A DNA stretch of 64,000 bases from Rhodopseudomonas boonkerdii (GTDB taxonomy: Bacteria > Pseudomonadota > Alphaproteobacteria > Rhizobiales > Xanthobacteraceae), in assembly GCF_021184025.1 (NCBI RefSeq), contig NZ_CP036537.1:2232001-2296000 (forward strand), given 5' to 3'. The stretch's first letter is position 1; every line of letters begins with the position of its first letter. Positions 17,223-27,734 of this stretch are shown one piece after another. The position numbers and the translations under genes are program-made. The notes under the pieces are model-generated. The model was not told the DNA's origin, searched no databases, and was given only the letters and a program-made list of their open reading frames with translations.

Positions 17223-18335
17223 TCAGCTTCCCTTACCCAGCTCCGCGTAATTCCCTTTTGCGTCCCACTTGTAGACGACGTAGTCGATCGCCTTGATGTC
17301 GCCCTTGGCGTCGAAGGCCATCTTGCCGAGCACGGTGTCCCATTCGCCGGCCTTGATGGTGTCCATCACCTTCTTCAGGTCGGTGGAGCCCGCCTTGGCG
17401 ACAGCCTGCGACCACACCTGGAAAGCGGCATAAGTGTAGAGCGTGTAGCCTTCCGGATCGATGTTCTTGGCCTTGAACTTCTCAACGATGGCCTTGGCCG
17501 TCGGCTTGTTGCGCGGATCGGGGCCGAAGGTGAACAAGGTGCCTTCCGCGGCCGGGCCGGTGATCGAGGCGAATTCCTTGTCGTTCATGGCATCGCCGGC
17601 CATCAGCACGGTCTTGAGGCCCTGGTCGCGCATCTGGCGCAGGATCAGGCCGGCTTCCTGATGGTAGCCGCCGACATAGACGAGATCGATATTGTCGCGC
17701 TTCAAACGCGAGACGATGGAGTTAAAATCCTTGTCGCCCTTGTTGTAGCTCTCGAACATCTTTTCGGTGAAGCCAGCCTTGTTCAGCGCCTTCTTCGTCT
17801 CGTCGGCGAGACCCTTGCCGTAGGTGGTCTTGTCGTTGAGGATCGCGACGTTCTTGCCCTTGAAGTTCTTGGTGATGTAGTCGGCGGCGACAAGACCCTG
17901 CTGGTCGTCACGGCCGCAGACGCGCAGCACGTTGTTGAGCTTGCGCTCGGTGAACAGCGGATTGGTCGAGGCCGGAGTGATCTGCAGCACATTGCTGTCG
18001 GCATAGGCTTCAGAAGCCGGGATGGACGACGACGAGCAGAAATGCCCGGCGACGAACGGCACTTTCGAGGAGGCCAGCTTTTCGGCGACCGAGCGCGCCT
18101 GCTTGGGATCGCAAGCGTCGTCCTCGACCTTCAGCGCAAGTTTCTTGCCGAGCACGCCCCCGGCGGCATTGATGTCGGCTGCGGCCTGCTCGGCCCCGTT
18201 CTTCATCTGCCGGCCGAAGGCGGATTCGCCGCCGGTCATGGGACCGGCCACCGCGACATTGATGTCTTGCGCAAAGGCTGCCGACGACAGCAGCGATGCG
18301 GCGAAAGCCAGACCGATGAGCTTGATGGGTTTCAT
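17223..18335 (-). CDS. livK: Branched-chain amino acid-type ABC transporter, periplasmic binding protein
   Basis: 370 residues. Sec signal (residues 1-22, cleavage after AFA), then the Leu/Ile/Val-binding fold: INVAVAGPMTGGESAFGRQMKNG at the mature start and an IDLVYVGGYHQEAG ligand-site segment. The start at 18335 has GAGGA 5 bases upstream. It is the last gene of the leftward liv operon, 174 bases after livF. That gap may hold a separate start or processing site giving higher levels of the binding protein. Confidence 0.93.
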   Translation of the reverse strand: MKPIKLIGLAFAASLLSSAAFAQDINVAVAGPMTGGESAFGRQMKNGAEQAAADINAAGGVLGKKLALKVEDDACDPKQARSVAEKLASSKVPFVAGHFCSSSSIPASEAYADSNVLQITPASTNPLFTERKLNNVLRVCGRDDQQGLVAADYITKNFKGKNVAILNDKTTYGKGLADETKKALNKAGFTEKMFESYNKGDKDFNSIVSRLKRDNIDLVYVGGYHQEAGLILRQMRDQGLKTVLMAGDAMNDKEFASITGPAAEGTLFTFGPDPRNKPTAKAIVEKFKAKNIDPEGYTLYTYAAFQVWSQAVAKAGSTDLKKVMDTIKAGEWDTVLGKMAFDAKGDIKAIDYVVYKWDAKGNYAELGKGS

Positions 18336-18509
18336 ATGATCCTCGCGATGATCCGAAACAGGGCCGTGCGGCCGGGTGGACGACACGAGAGTGTCTGATG
18401 ATTTCCGCATGAAGTCATCGGCAATTTTAGGGCGCCAACAGGGGCGGCTGCGTCACTTCGCCGCCGGCTTTCCATGGCGCGTTCTGACTGTCTCAGCCGG
18501 GCACGCATG

Positions 18510-19253
<744 letters not shown>

Positions 19254-19265
19254 GCCGTGACCTCC

Positions 19266-19391
19266 GTGCCCCGGACGCGACGCAATACGAAGTATTGCTT
19301 CGCAGATCCGGGGCCGCACGAAGCGCGGCGTGTGTGGCAGTCCCGGCTCTGCGGAGCAGCGTGTAGGACGCTGCACCGCGTCCGGGACAAG
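19266..19391. repeat. Palindromic intergenic repeat, family 2, copy in liv operon
   Basis: Bounded by inverted ends (ccccggacgcg and cgcgtccggg) with internal cagatccgggg and cagtcccggctctgcgga blocks. Four more copies lie at 26979, 51158, 60410 and 61721. It sits within the liv operon between livG and livF. Confidence 0.85.
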
Positions 19392-19404
19392 TGAAGAGCG
19401 TCAC

Positions 19405-20232
19405 TCACGTCTCGCCCTCCATCACCGCAATCGCCTCCTCTTCATCGGCGCCGAGATAGGCGGCGATCACTTTCGGATCGTCGCGGATTTCTTGCGGCGT
19501 GCCGTGGGCGATCTTGACGCCGTAGTCGAGCACGTTGATGTGGTCGGAGATTTCCATCACCACCGACATGTCGTGCTCGATCAGCAGGATCGAGGTGCCG
19601 TGCTCGCCCCGGATACGCAGCAGGAGTTCGTTGAGTTCGCCGCTTTCCTTCGCATTCAGGCCGGCGGCAGGTTCGTCGAGGCAAAGCAGTGCAGGCTCGG
19701 TACACATCGCGCGCACGATTTCGAGGCGGCGCTGGTCGCCATAAGGGAGATTACCGGCAGCATCGTCGGCACGGCCGAGCAGGCCGATCCGGTCGAGCCA
19801 GTAGCGGGCGAGATCAATGGCCGCGCCCTCCGCCGCCCGGAACGACGGCACGCCGAACAGGCCGAGAAACGTATAGCCAGACGCGCGCATCAGCGCGTTG
19901 TGCTGGGCGACCATCAAATTTTCCAGCGCGGTCATGCCGGGAAACAGGCGGATGTTCTGGAAGGTGCGCGCGACTTTCGCCGCCTTGGAAATGCGGAAAT
20001 CGTTCAGCGTCTCCAGCCGCCATTCCATATCCGTATGGCGCAGGCGGATCGTGCCGGAGGTGGGCTTGTAGAAGCCGGTGATACAGTTGAATACCGTGGT
20101 CTTGCCGGCGCCGTTGGGACCTATCAGCGCGGTAATCTTGCCGCGTTCGGCCGTCAAGGACAGGTCGTTGACGGCGACGATGCCGCCGAACCGCATGGTC
20201 AGGTTCTCGACGCTGAGAATGTCGTTGATCAT
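19405..20232 (-). CDS. livG: Branched-chain amino acid-type ABC transporter ATPase
   Basis: 275 residues. Walker A is GPNGAGKTT, Walker B LLCLDEPAAGLN, and the C-terminal DYGVKIAHGTPQEI segment is typical of LivG. The signature region reads NLPYGDQRRLEIVRA, the LivG form of LSGGQ. It overlaps livM by 4 bases (ATGA), so the two are translationally coupled. Confidence 0.95.
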   Translation of the reverse strand: MINDILSVENLTMRFGGIVAVNDLSLTAERGKITALIGPNGAGKTTVFNCITGFYKPTSGTIRLRHTDMEWRLETLNDFRISKAAKVARTFQNIRLFPGMTALENLMVAQHNALMRASGYTFLGLFGVPSFRAAEGAAIDLARYWLDRIGLLGRADDAAGNLPYGDQRRLEIVRAMCTEPALLCLDEPAAGLNAKESGELNELLLRIRGEHGTSILLIEHDMSVVMEISDHINVLDYGVKIAHGTPQEIRDDPKVIAAYLGADEEEAIAVMEGET

Positions 20233-21551
20233 CCCGCGCCCTCCTTCACGAATTCGGAGGAGATTGCCTGATTGCGTTCGAGATAGACGGTGGGCGCGCG
20301 GTGGCCGATCAGGCCGCGCGGGCGCCAGATCATCAAGAACACCATCGACATGCCGAACACCAGCATGCGGAATTGCTCGAGGCCGCGGAACAGCTCAAAG
20401 CCGCCGATCAGCGCGAGCGCCGCAAGCGCGACGCCGAGCTGCGAGCCCATGCCGCCGAGTACGACGATGGCGAGCACCAGAGCGGACTCGTGGAACGTGA
20501 AAGACTCCGGACTGATGAAGCCCTGGCGGGTGGCGAAGAAGGCGCCGGCAAAGCCGCCGAACATGGCGCCGATGGCGAAGGCCGTAAGCTTCGTGGTCGT
20601 GGTGTTGATGCCGAGCGCGCGACAGGCAACTTCGTCCTCGCGCAAGGCCTCCCAGGCGCGACCGATCGGCAGGCGGCGCAGGCGGATCGTCGCCCAGTTG
20701 GTGATCAGCGCGAGCGCCAGGATCAGGTAGAACAGGAAGACGATGCGGTGCGTCGGCGAAAAGTCGATACCGAGCAGGGCGGCGAGGCCGTCGTCCCCCG
20801 GCGTCAGTGGAATGCCGAACATGGACGGGCGCGGAACGCCGGAAATGCCGTTCGGGCCACCGGTGAGCGATTGCCAGTTCAAGAGCACGAGACGGATGAT
20901 CTCACCGAACGCCAGTGTGACGATGGCGAGATAGTCGCCGCGCAGGCGCAGCACCGGGAAGCCGAGCAGGATGCCGAAGAAGGCGGCGAGGATGCCGGCC
21001 AGCGGCAGGCAGATCCAGAACGACCAGCCGAAGGTGGTTGCCAGCAGCGCGTAGGAATAGGCGCCGACGGCATAAAATGCGACGTAGCCGAGATCGAGCA
21101 GCCCGGCGAGGCCGACGACGATATTGAGACCCCAGCCGAGCATCACATAAGTCAGCACGAGAATGCCGAGATCGAGAATGTAGCGCTCGTTGTAAAAGAT
21201 CACCGGCACGAGGAAGGTGAAGATCAGCAGCACCGGCACCAGGGCCCGGCCGGCGAACGAGAGTGCCCGGGTGGCGGAAGGCGGCATGGCCCGCACAGTC
21301 TCGACGGGACCCCACCAGTGACGCAGGAGTTCGATCAGGATGCTGCCGCCGAACACCGTGGCGACCATGGCCGCGAGATCGCCGAAGCGTGTCCAGTAAA
21401 CGAGCTGCCCGGTCGGGCCGGCTTCGGTGCGTACGCCGATCATCAGCGAGAACAGCACCAGCGCCACCAGCGCGGAGATGACCGCCTTCTTGAGGATGAA
21501 TGTGGCGTCGAGGCCGCGGGCAGTTTTGCTTGATGTCGATGCTACTGCCAC
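20229..21551 (-). CDS. livM: Branched-chain amino acid-type ABC transporter permease
   Basis: 440 residues, about ten transmembrane helices. The conserved LivM block is NIVVGLAGLLDLGYVAFYAVGAYSYALLAT, and the EAA-like loop is GRAWEALREDEVACRALGIN. The GTG start at 21551 has GAGG about 11 bases upstream. The N-terminal 90 residues are longer than in E. coli LivM, with two extra hydrophobic segments, as is common in Rhizobiales. It lies 13 bases after livH. Confidence 0.94.
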   Translation of the reverse strand: MAVASTSSKTARGLDATFILKKAVISALVALVLFSLMIGVRTEAGPTGQLVYWTRFGDLAAMVATVFGGSILIELLRHWWGPVETVRAMPPSATRALSFAGRALVPVLLIFTFLVPVIFYNERYILDLGILVLTYVMLGWGLNIVVGLAGLLDLGYVAFYAVGAYSYALLATTFGWSFWICLPLAGILAAFFGILLGFPVLRLRGDYLAIVTLAFGEIIRLVLLNWQSLTGGPNGISGVPRPSMFGIPLTPGDDGLAALLGIDFSPTHRIVFLFYLILALALITNWATIRLRRLPIGRAWEALREDEVACRALGINTTTTKLTAFAIGAMFGGFAGAFFATRQGFISPESFTFHESALVLAIVVLGGMGSQLGVALAALALIGGFELFRGLEQFRMLVFGMSMVFLMIWRPRGLIGHRAPTVYLERNQAISSEFVKEGAG

Positions 21552-21564
21552 GCCGGATTCTACC

Positions 21565-22482
21565 TCAGACTTTTTCGACTTCGGGGCGGCCGAGCAAGCC
21601 GGTCGGCAGGAAGATCAGCACGACGATCAGGATCGAAAAGGCGGCGACGTCCTTGTACTCCGTCGAGAAATAGGCCGACCACAGCGTCTCGATCAGGCCG
21701 ATCAGCAATCCGCCGAGCATGGCGCCGGGCAGCGAGCCGATGCCGCCGAGCACGGCGGCGGTGAAGGCCTTGATGCCGGCAACGAAGCCCATGAAGAAAT
21801 CCACGAGACCGTAGTAGAGCAGGTACATCATGCCGGCGACGGCGGCGAGGGCGGCGCCGATGACGAAGGTCATGGAGATGGTGCGATCGACATCGACGCC
21901 GAGCAGCGAGGCCATCTTCTGGTCCTGCTCGCAGGCGCGCATGTCACGGCCGAGCCGCGTGCGGGCCACCAGCCAGGTGAACAGCGCCAGCAGCACGACG
22001 GTGGTGATCACCACGATGATCTGGATGTTGGACACGCGGATGGCGAAACCGTCAGCGCCTTCATGCAACGTATAGCCCCCGGTGATGATCGGCGGCACGG
22101 GCTTCACGCGCGCGCCTTGCGACACTTGCGAGAAATTCGTCAGCACGAAAGACATGCCGATGGCCGACAGCATCGGCGCGAGGCGGAAGGATTGGCGCAG
22201 CGGTCGATAGGCGATGCGTTCGATGGTCCAGCCATAGAGCGAGGTGATCGCCATCGAGACCAGCAATACCAGCAGCAGAATGACCGGTACCGCGGTGAGA
22301 CCGATGGAGACGAGAATGAGAAAGGTGATCAGCGCGATGAAGCCGCCGATCATGAAGATATCGCCATGGGCGAAATTGATCATACCCACGATGCCGTAGA
22401 CCATCGTGTAGCCGATGGCGATCAGGCCGTAAATCGAGCCGAGCACGAGACCGTTGATCAGTTGCTGGGCGAAATAATCCAT
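21565..22482 (-). CDS. livH: Branched-chain amino acid-type ABC transporter permease
   Basis: 305 residues, about eight transmembrane helices, the first gene of livHMGFK. It begins MDYFAQQLINGLVLGSIYGL, a family hallmark, followed by GYTMVYGIVGMINFAHGDIFM. The EAA-like loop is RDMRACEQDQKMASLLGVD. The start at 22482 is preferred over 22560. The operon promoter should lie within 22483-22690. Confidence 0.95.
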   Translation of the reverse strand: MDYFAQQLINGLVLGSIYGLIAIGYTMVYGIVGMINFAHGDIFMIGGFIALITFLILVSIGLTAVPVILLLVLLVSMAITSLYGWTIERIAYRPLRQSFRLAPMLSAIGMSFVLTNFSQVSQGARVKPVPPIITGGYTLHEGADGFAIRVSNIQIIVVITTVVLLALFTWLVARTRLGRDMRACEQDQKMASLLGVDVDRTISMTFVIGAALAAVAGMMYLLYYGLVDFFMGFVAGIKAFTAAVLGGIGSLPGAMLGGLLIGLIETLWSAYFSTEYKDVAAFSILIVVLIFLPTGLLGRPEVEKV

Positions 22483-22766
22483 AGACCCGTATCGAGCTGT
22501 CGTTCTGTCTGCGCCGATGCCAAAACCCCGACAGCCGGAATCTCGCGGTCGCTGCTCCATTTTCTAACAGCGCTTTTGCGGAGACAGCAACAGGGGCAGG
22601 TGCGGCTAAGTTGAGCTGTCCCTGCCGTTTTTCGCTGCAACGCAACCGGTTCCGCCGTCACATTCACCCAGCGAAATCGCCTTGCAAATGACATGTGGGA
22701 ACTGAAACGATTTGTCCTGACATGCGTTGTGAGGCGGCTGGGCGGTTCAATCGAGGAGAACGGCAA

Positions 22767-22922
22767 GTGTCGAAAAATCAGAGCCAGAACAATCAGGACC
22801 AGCGTACCCCCGGGCAGCAGACCCAGAATCCCGGCCAGGGGCATCAGGGCCAGCAGGGCGGGCAGCACCGTCCGGGCCAGCAGCAGGACCCGCGGCAAGG
22901 TAATCCGGGTCAGCGTTCCTAG
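22767..22922 (+). CDS. 51-residue Gln/Gly/Asn-rich disordered protein
   Basis: It begins MSKNQSQNNQDQRTPGQQTQ and is almost entirely Gln, Gly, Asn, Pro, Arg and His, with no hydrophobic core: an intrinsically disordered protein of unknown function. The GTG start has an excellent GAGGAG ribosome site 8 bases upstream, and a strong terminator follows, so it is a self-contained gene although small. A frame to 22695 is possible but has no ribosome site. No family known to me. Confidence 0.7.
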   Translation: MSKNQSQNNQDQRTPGQQTQNPGQGHQGQQGGQHRPGQQQDPRQGNPGQRS

Positions 22923-22953
22923 GGAACGAGCGTTCCAAGCCTCTTGAAGAAGG

Positions 22954-22982
22954 GCCCCGCCGAAAGGCGGGGCTTTTCTTTT
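22954..22982 (+). terminator. Rho-independent terminator
   Basis: Stem gccccgcc/ggcggggc with a GAAA tetraloop, followed by ttttctttt, about 30 bases after the small Gln-rich gene. A further short inverted repeat (ggaacgagcgttcc) lies at 22923-22936. Confidence 0.9.
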
Positions 22983-23124
22983 GGCAAGCAAAAATTCCGC
23001 CGCTTCCCCACCTTTTGAAAATTAAGGTTACCAATCGGTTTACGTTGTCGCAGACTGGGGCGCGGCGTTAGCTCGCCGTCAACCATTCGGCTCGCGCGCG
23101 AGTCGCAGACAAGGCGTTGGCGGT

Positions 23125-23721
23125 ATGTCCGAGCACAGCATTTCCCGGGACGGCATTTCGCAGGACAACTGGTCTGCGCAGGGCACGATCCAGACCTGGC
23201 GGCTCAGTACGGTCACCGGCGCGCTGCTTGCCTGCTATTTCATCCCGACCTGGACCATCTTCGCCCTCCGCATCATGGTCTCGCCGATCCAGGGATTTTA
23301 CGAACGTCCGAACATCTCGCTGGCACTGTTTCTGAGCGATGTCCTGCAGCTCTCGAGCTTCGGCACCGTGCGCTATGCGTGGCTGCTGGCGCTCGCCAAG
23401 CTGACGGTGGTTGCATTCTTCGCCGTGTTCCTCGTCTTCATCACGCAGCCGAAAGTCCGCAAGACCGGCGGCTGCGATGAGGCGCTGGCGATGGCGCTCG
23501 GCATCGGCGGCGCGATTTCCTTTGCCGGCATGGCGATGGCGTGGCGGGTCGGCGAACTCGCCGCCATGCGGCTGCACATCACCGAGCTCCTGCTGATGCT
23601 CGGCGTCGCCATCGTGATGGCGTTCGAGCCGCCGATGCGCCGCGAGGCAGTCCAGCTGCCTGAATGGTCGGGCGAAGATCCCGGCGAAGCGCCGTCGTTG
23701 CACAAGGCGAATGCAGCCTAG
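23125..23721 (+). CDS. Hypothetical four-helix membrane protein
   Basis: 198 residues with about four predicted transmembrane helices (near residues 27-52, 88-107, 121-140 and 149-165). Both ends are polar; the tail after residue 170 is acidic (PEWSGEDPGEAP). No motif that I recognise. It begins at ATG 23125 and overlaps pcaC by four bases at their 3' ends, in convergent orientation. Function unknown. Confidence 0.75.
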   Translation: MSEHSISRDGISQDNWSAQGTIQTWRLSTVTGALLACYFIPTWTIFALRIMVSPIQGFYERPNISLALFLSDVLQLSSFGTVRYAWLLALAKLTVVAFFAVFLVFITQPKVRKTGGCDEALAMALGIGGAISFAGMAMAWRVGELAAMRLHITELLLMLGVAIVMAFEPPMRREAVQLPEWSGEDPGEAPSLHKANAA

Positions 23722-24107
23722 ATCTTCAGGCCCAGTTCCTTGATCACCGCGGCGGCTTCCTTGGTGGCATGATTGGCTGCGGGAACGCCGCAATAGATCG
23801 CCTGTTGCAGCAGGATTTCCTTGATGTCGTCCGGCGTGAAGCCGCCTTCGGTGAGGGCGGCGCGCACATGCATGCGGAATTCATCCCATTGGCCGAGCGC
23901 CAGCATGGTGCCGATCACCAGCACGCGCCGCGTACGATCGTCGAAATGGGGCCGAGTCCAGATCTCGCCCCAGGCATAGCGGCTGATCAGATCGAGGAAG
24001 TCGGCATTGAAGCTGTTCTTGCCGGCAGCCGATTTGTCGACCCAGGCATCGCCGAGAATTTTGCGACGCTTGGCGGTGCCGTTCTCGGCGCGTTGTTGTT
24101 CGTCCAT
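23718..24107 (-). CDS. pcaC: 4-carboxymuconolactone decarboxylase
   Basis: 129 residues of the CMD/AhpD-like fold. It turns 4-carboxymuconolactone into 3-oxoadipate enol-lactone in the protocatechuate branch of the beta-ketoadipate pathway. Typical segments are LISRYAWGEIWTRPHFDDRTR, the LALGQWDEFRMHVRAAL helix and QQAIYCGVPAANHA. The start at 24107 (MDEQQR) is preferred over 24125. It follows pcaD by 84 bases in the order pcaB, pcaD, pcaC. Confidence 0.95.
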   Translation of the reverse strand: MDEQQRAENGTAKRRKILGDAWVDKSAAGKNSFNADFLDLISRYAWGEIWTRPHFDDRTRRVLVIGTMLALGQWDEFRMHVRAALTEGGFTPDDIKEILLQQAIYCGVPAANHATKEAAAVIKELGLKI

Positions 24108-24191
24108 GTGTGTAACTCCGCACACGAATTGATTTGTATTCCAGGCGATGGCCGTGCGCTCCCTCGCGCCCCTTGCGGGGAGAGGTTAAGA

Positions 24192-24971
24192 TCAACGCTG
24201 TGTCAGGAAGCCGACCACAGCTTCGGTGAAGGCGTGACTCTGCTCAACGTTGGAAATATGCGCGGCGTCCAGCAGCGTCATGTTGGCGCCAGGAATGTTG
24301 GCACGGATGAATTCGCTCGCCGATACCGGCGTTGCATTGTCCTGCTTGCCGGCGATGACCAGCACCGGGCTCTTGATCTTGGGCAGCAGCGCGCGCTGGT
24401 CGAGCGTGCTGAGCGCCTCGCAGGCGGCGAGATAACCTTCCACAGGGGTGGCCAGCAGCATCGCCTTCATCTTTGCGGTGGCCTCCGGCTCGCGCTCGCG
24501 GAAATCGGCGGTGAGCCAACCACCGATAACCGCATCGGCGACGACTGCGAGACCGCCCTCGCGCACGGCCTTGATGCGGTTATGCCAGTTGGTCGGGTCC
24601 GGATAATAGCAGCTGGTATTGGCGAGGATCATCTTGTTGAAGCGATCCGGCGCATTAGCACCCAGCCATTGCCCGACCATGCCGCCCATCGACAGGCCGC
24701 ACCAATGCACCTTGTCGATATTGAGATCGTCGAGGATCGCGAGCACATCCTTGCCGTAGCGCTCCATCGACACCGGGCCGTTCATGCCCGACTTGCCATG
24801 GCCGCGGCGGTCATAGCGGACCACGCGGAACAGTTTTGTGAGCGCCGGCATCTGCGGTTCCCACATGGCCATGGTGCAGCCAAGCGAATTCGACAGCATC
24901 AGGGTCGGCCCGCTGTCGCGGCCTTCGACGGAAACATTCAGCAGGCAGCCGTCGGCGTCGATCATGGGCAT
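24192..24971 (-). CDS. pcaD: 3-oxoadipate enol-lactonase
   Basis: 259 residues, alpha/beta hydrolase. It opens 3-oxoadipate enol-lactone to 3-oxoadipate. The nucleophile elbow is GLSMGG; YDRRGHGKS forms the oxyanion region; the catalytic His is in DAAHISNVEQ. It begins 18 bases after pcaB. In some bacteria pcaD and pcaC are fused; here they are separate genes. Confidence 0.93.
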   Translation of the reverse strand: MPMIDADGCLLNVSVEGRDSGPTLMLSNSLGCTMAMWEPQMPALTKLFRVVRYDRRGHGKSGMNGPVSMERYGKDVLAILDDLNIDKVHWCGLSMGGMVGQWLGANAPDRFNKMILANTSCYYPDPTNWHNRIKAVREGGLAVVADAVIGGWLTADFREREPEATAKMKAMLLATPVEGYLAACEALSTLDQRALLPKIKSPVLVIAGKQDNATPVSASEFIRANIPGANMTLLDAAHISNVEQSHAFTEAVVGFLTQR

Positions 24972-24989
24972 CGGAAAACTCCGTCGTTC

Positions 24990-26342
24990 TTAGTGCTTGA
25001 GTGAAGTCAGCAGACGATCGATCAGGGCCTGGGAGGCGCCCTGATAGTCCATCGGCTCGAACAGTTTGGCGATTGCATCGGCACTGAGCTGTGCCGTGAC
25101 CTTCGGATCGGCAGCCAGCACGTCGCGCAGATGCTTGCTCTCGGCGCCGGCCTTCTTGCTGGCCGCTTCAACCAGATGATGGGCGTCGCTCTTGCCGAGC
25201 TTTTCGGCGAGCGCAAAGGTCACGGCCTCGGCCATGATCAGGCCGTGCGCCAAGTCGAGATTGCTGCGCATCCTCTCCGCGTCGACCTCCAGCCCTTCGG
25301 CGATATCGACGACCGCAGCAAGCGCGCCAGACGTCACCAGGAGCAGTTGCGGCAATGTCGGCCATTCCGCATGCCACGGTCCGGCGCTGCGTTCGTGATC
25401 CTGCACCTGCGCGGCGAAGATCGTGGCGGCGAGATTGGGGGCCATGGTGGCGGCGCCAAGTGCGGAGGCGGACGCCACCGGGTTGCGCTTGTGCGGCATG
25501 GTCGACGATCCGCCGCGGCCCGTGCCGGATGGTTCGAAGGCTTCGCCCACGTCGGTCTGCATCATCAGCGAGACGTCGCGGGCGATCTTGCCGCAGGTGC
25601 CGGTGAGGATGGCGAGCACCGACGCCGCTTCGGCGATGCGGTCGCGGTGCGTGTGCCACGGCGCATCCGGCAGCGGCAGGTCCAATTCCTTCGCGAGCTG
25701 CTCCGCTACCGCCAGTCCCTTATCGCCGAGCGCGGCCAGCGTGCCTGCGGCCCCACCAAATTGCAGCGCGAGGCCTTCGGCGCACAAGCGCGCGAGTCGG
25801 TGCCGCGAGCGATGCAGCGCTGCGGCATATTCGGCGAGCTTCAGCCCGAATGGCATCGGCAGGGCATGTTGCAGCCAGGTACGCGCGACCACTGCCGTAT
25901 GGCGATGTTGCTCCGCCAGCTTCGCAAAGCCGGCGATGGCGCGATCGCAGTCGGCAAGCAGCGCATCAGCGGCGGCGCGCAAGCTCAGCATGGTTGCGCT
26001 GTCGATGACGTCCTGACTGGTCGCGCCCCAATGCACATAGCGGGCGGCGTCCGGATCAGTCTTCGCCACGTCGGCCGTCAGCGCCTTGACCAGAGGGATC
26101 GCGAGATTGCCCGAGCGAGTCGCTGCCTCGGCCAGCGCGGGGAGGTCGAAGCGGTCGGCGCGGCACGATGCCTCGATGGCGGAGACGGCAGCGGCGGGAA
26201 TCACGCCGATTGAAGCCTCTGCGCGCGCGAGGGCGGCCTCGAAATCGAGCATATGCTGCAGAGTCGTCGCATCGTCGCAGATCGTGCGCATGGCGGCGCT
26301 CGACAGCAGCGGTGCCAGAAGTGGGGAAAGGGCTGTGCTCAT
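24990..26342 (-). CDS. pcaB: 3-carboxy-cis,cis-muconate cycloisomerase
   Basis: 450 residues, fumarase/aspartase superfamily. It lactonises 3-carboxymuconate to 4-carboxymuconolactone. The signature loop is GRGGSSTMPHKRNPVAS; WGATSQDVIDSATML is the upstream active-site segment. It is the first gene of pcaBDC. The ring-cleaving pcaGH, pcaIJ and the regulator are not in this window. Confidence 0.94.
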   Translation of the reverse strand: MSTALSPLLAPLLSSAAMRTICDDATTLQHMLDFEAALARAEASIGVIPAAAVSAIEASCRADRFDLPALAEAATRSGNLAIPLVKALTADVAKTDPDAARYVHWGATSQDVIDSATMLSLRAAADALLADCDRAIAGFAKLAEQHRHTAVVARTWLQHALPMPFGLKLAEYAAALHRSRHRLARLCAEGLALQFGGAAGTLAALGDKGLAVAEQLAKELDLPLPDAPWHTHRDRIAEAASVLAILTGTCGKIARDVSLMMQTDVGEAFEPSGTGRGGSSTMPHKRNPVASASALGAATMAPNLAATIFAAQVQDHERSAGPWHAEWPTLPQLLLVTSGALAAVVDIAEGLEVDAERMRSNLDLAHGLIMAEAVTFALAEKLGKSDAHHLVEAASKKAGAESKHLRDVLAADPKVTAQLSADAIAKLFEPMDYQGASQALIDRLLTSLKH

Positions 26343-26527
26343 TGCGGCCGGACCCTAGCCATTCCCGATGGAGTCTCCAAGAGGTCTGCAAAAGGGGCCG
26401 GACGACTTGTCGCTGTTGCACTGCGAACAGGCAACTTTCGGCGATCCGTCGGCCTTTCCTTTGTACGATCTGTGCATTACTTGGGATTATATCGCGTTTT
26501 GAATCCCCGATGTTCAGGAGACTGCCC

Positions 26528-26974
26528 ATGGCCATGACGATGAGCGGCGAAGTGCAATTGGCCGCGAGCCGCGAAGTGGTGTGGGAGAAGCTCAACGATC
26601 CAGCCGTGCTGAAAGCCTGCATCCCCGGTTGCGAGGAGCTTGAGGCCACCGATGAGGGCGGCTTCCGCGCCACGGCAAAAATCAAGGTCGGCCCGGTCTC
26701 GGCCCGCTTCAAGGGCAAGGTGACGCTGAGCGACCTCGATCCCCCGAACGGCTACAAGATCACCGGCGAAGGCGAGGGGGGCGTCGCCGGTTTCGCCAAG
26801 GGTGGCGCCACGGTGGTCCTGACCGACAAGGATGGCGGCACGCTCCTGACCTACAATGTGGAAGCCCAGATCGGCGGCAAGCTCGCCCAACTCGGCCAGC
26901 GTCTGATCAACGGCTCGGCCAAGAAGATTGCCGACGAGTTCTTCGGAAATTTTGCGAAAGCCGTGCAGGGCTGA
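26528..26974 (+). CDS. coxG: CoxG-like SRPBCC protein
   Basis: 148 residues of the START/SRPBCC fold, family of CO dehydrogenase subunit G. It reads MSGEVQLAASREVVWEKLND at the start, then CIPGCEEL and the GGVAGFAKGGATVVL core. CoxG is thought to recruit CO dehydrogenase to the membrane, though usually through a C-terminal extension that is absent here. AGGAG precedes the ATG at 26528. It is separated from coxS by a palindromic repeat. Confidence 0.85.
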   Translation: MAMTMSGEVQLAASREVVWEKLNDPAVLKACIPGCEELEATDEGGFRATAKIKVGPVSARFKGKVTLSDLDPPNGYKITGEGEGGVAGFAKGGATVVLTDKDGGTLLTYNVEAQIGGKLAQLGQRLINGSAKKIADEFFGNFAKAVQG

Positions 26975-26978
26975 GCCT

Positions 26979-27048
26979 CTGTCCGGGCGCGTTGCGGCAT
27001 TCCAAGCGAGGCTTCGCGGGCATGCCGCTGCATCGCGCCCCGGGACAG
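26979..27048. repeat. Palindromic intergenic repeat, family 2
   Basis: Short copy bounded by ctgtccgggcgcg and cgcgccccgggacag, lying between coxG and coxS. A perfect 14-bp palindrome, GATCGCATGCGATC (27049-27062), abuts its right end. Confidence 0.8.
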
Positions 27049-27208
27049 GATCGCATGCGATCACACTCTCTTGATGTCCGCGCAAAACGCGCAGCTGGCT
27101 GCGTTTCCCCGTGGTTGCCGAGCCAAAACTTCATCCATATGATGCGTTTGGAACGATTTTAAGAACCGGGCGGCCACGCGATGGCCTGCGCCGGCAAAGA
27201 GAGTGCAT

Positions 27209-27694
<486 letters not shown>

Positions 27695-27734
27695 CGTTCA
27701 ACGATAATCGCGAAACGCGCTTCAGGGATCTCCC

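Noticed and set aside
20301..21533. 410-codon plus-strand frame in the liv operon
   Set aside because: It is antisense to livM and consists of Gln/Glu/Arg-rich sequence from codon-position bias.
27070..27084. Possible FixK/FNR box (ttgatgtccgcgcaa) upstream of coxS
   Set aside because: The right half does not match ATCAA and the spacing is off by one.
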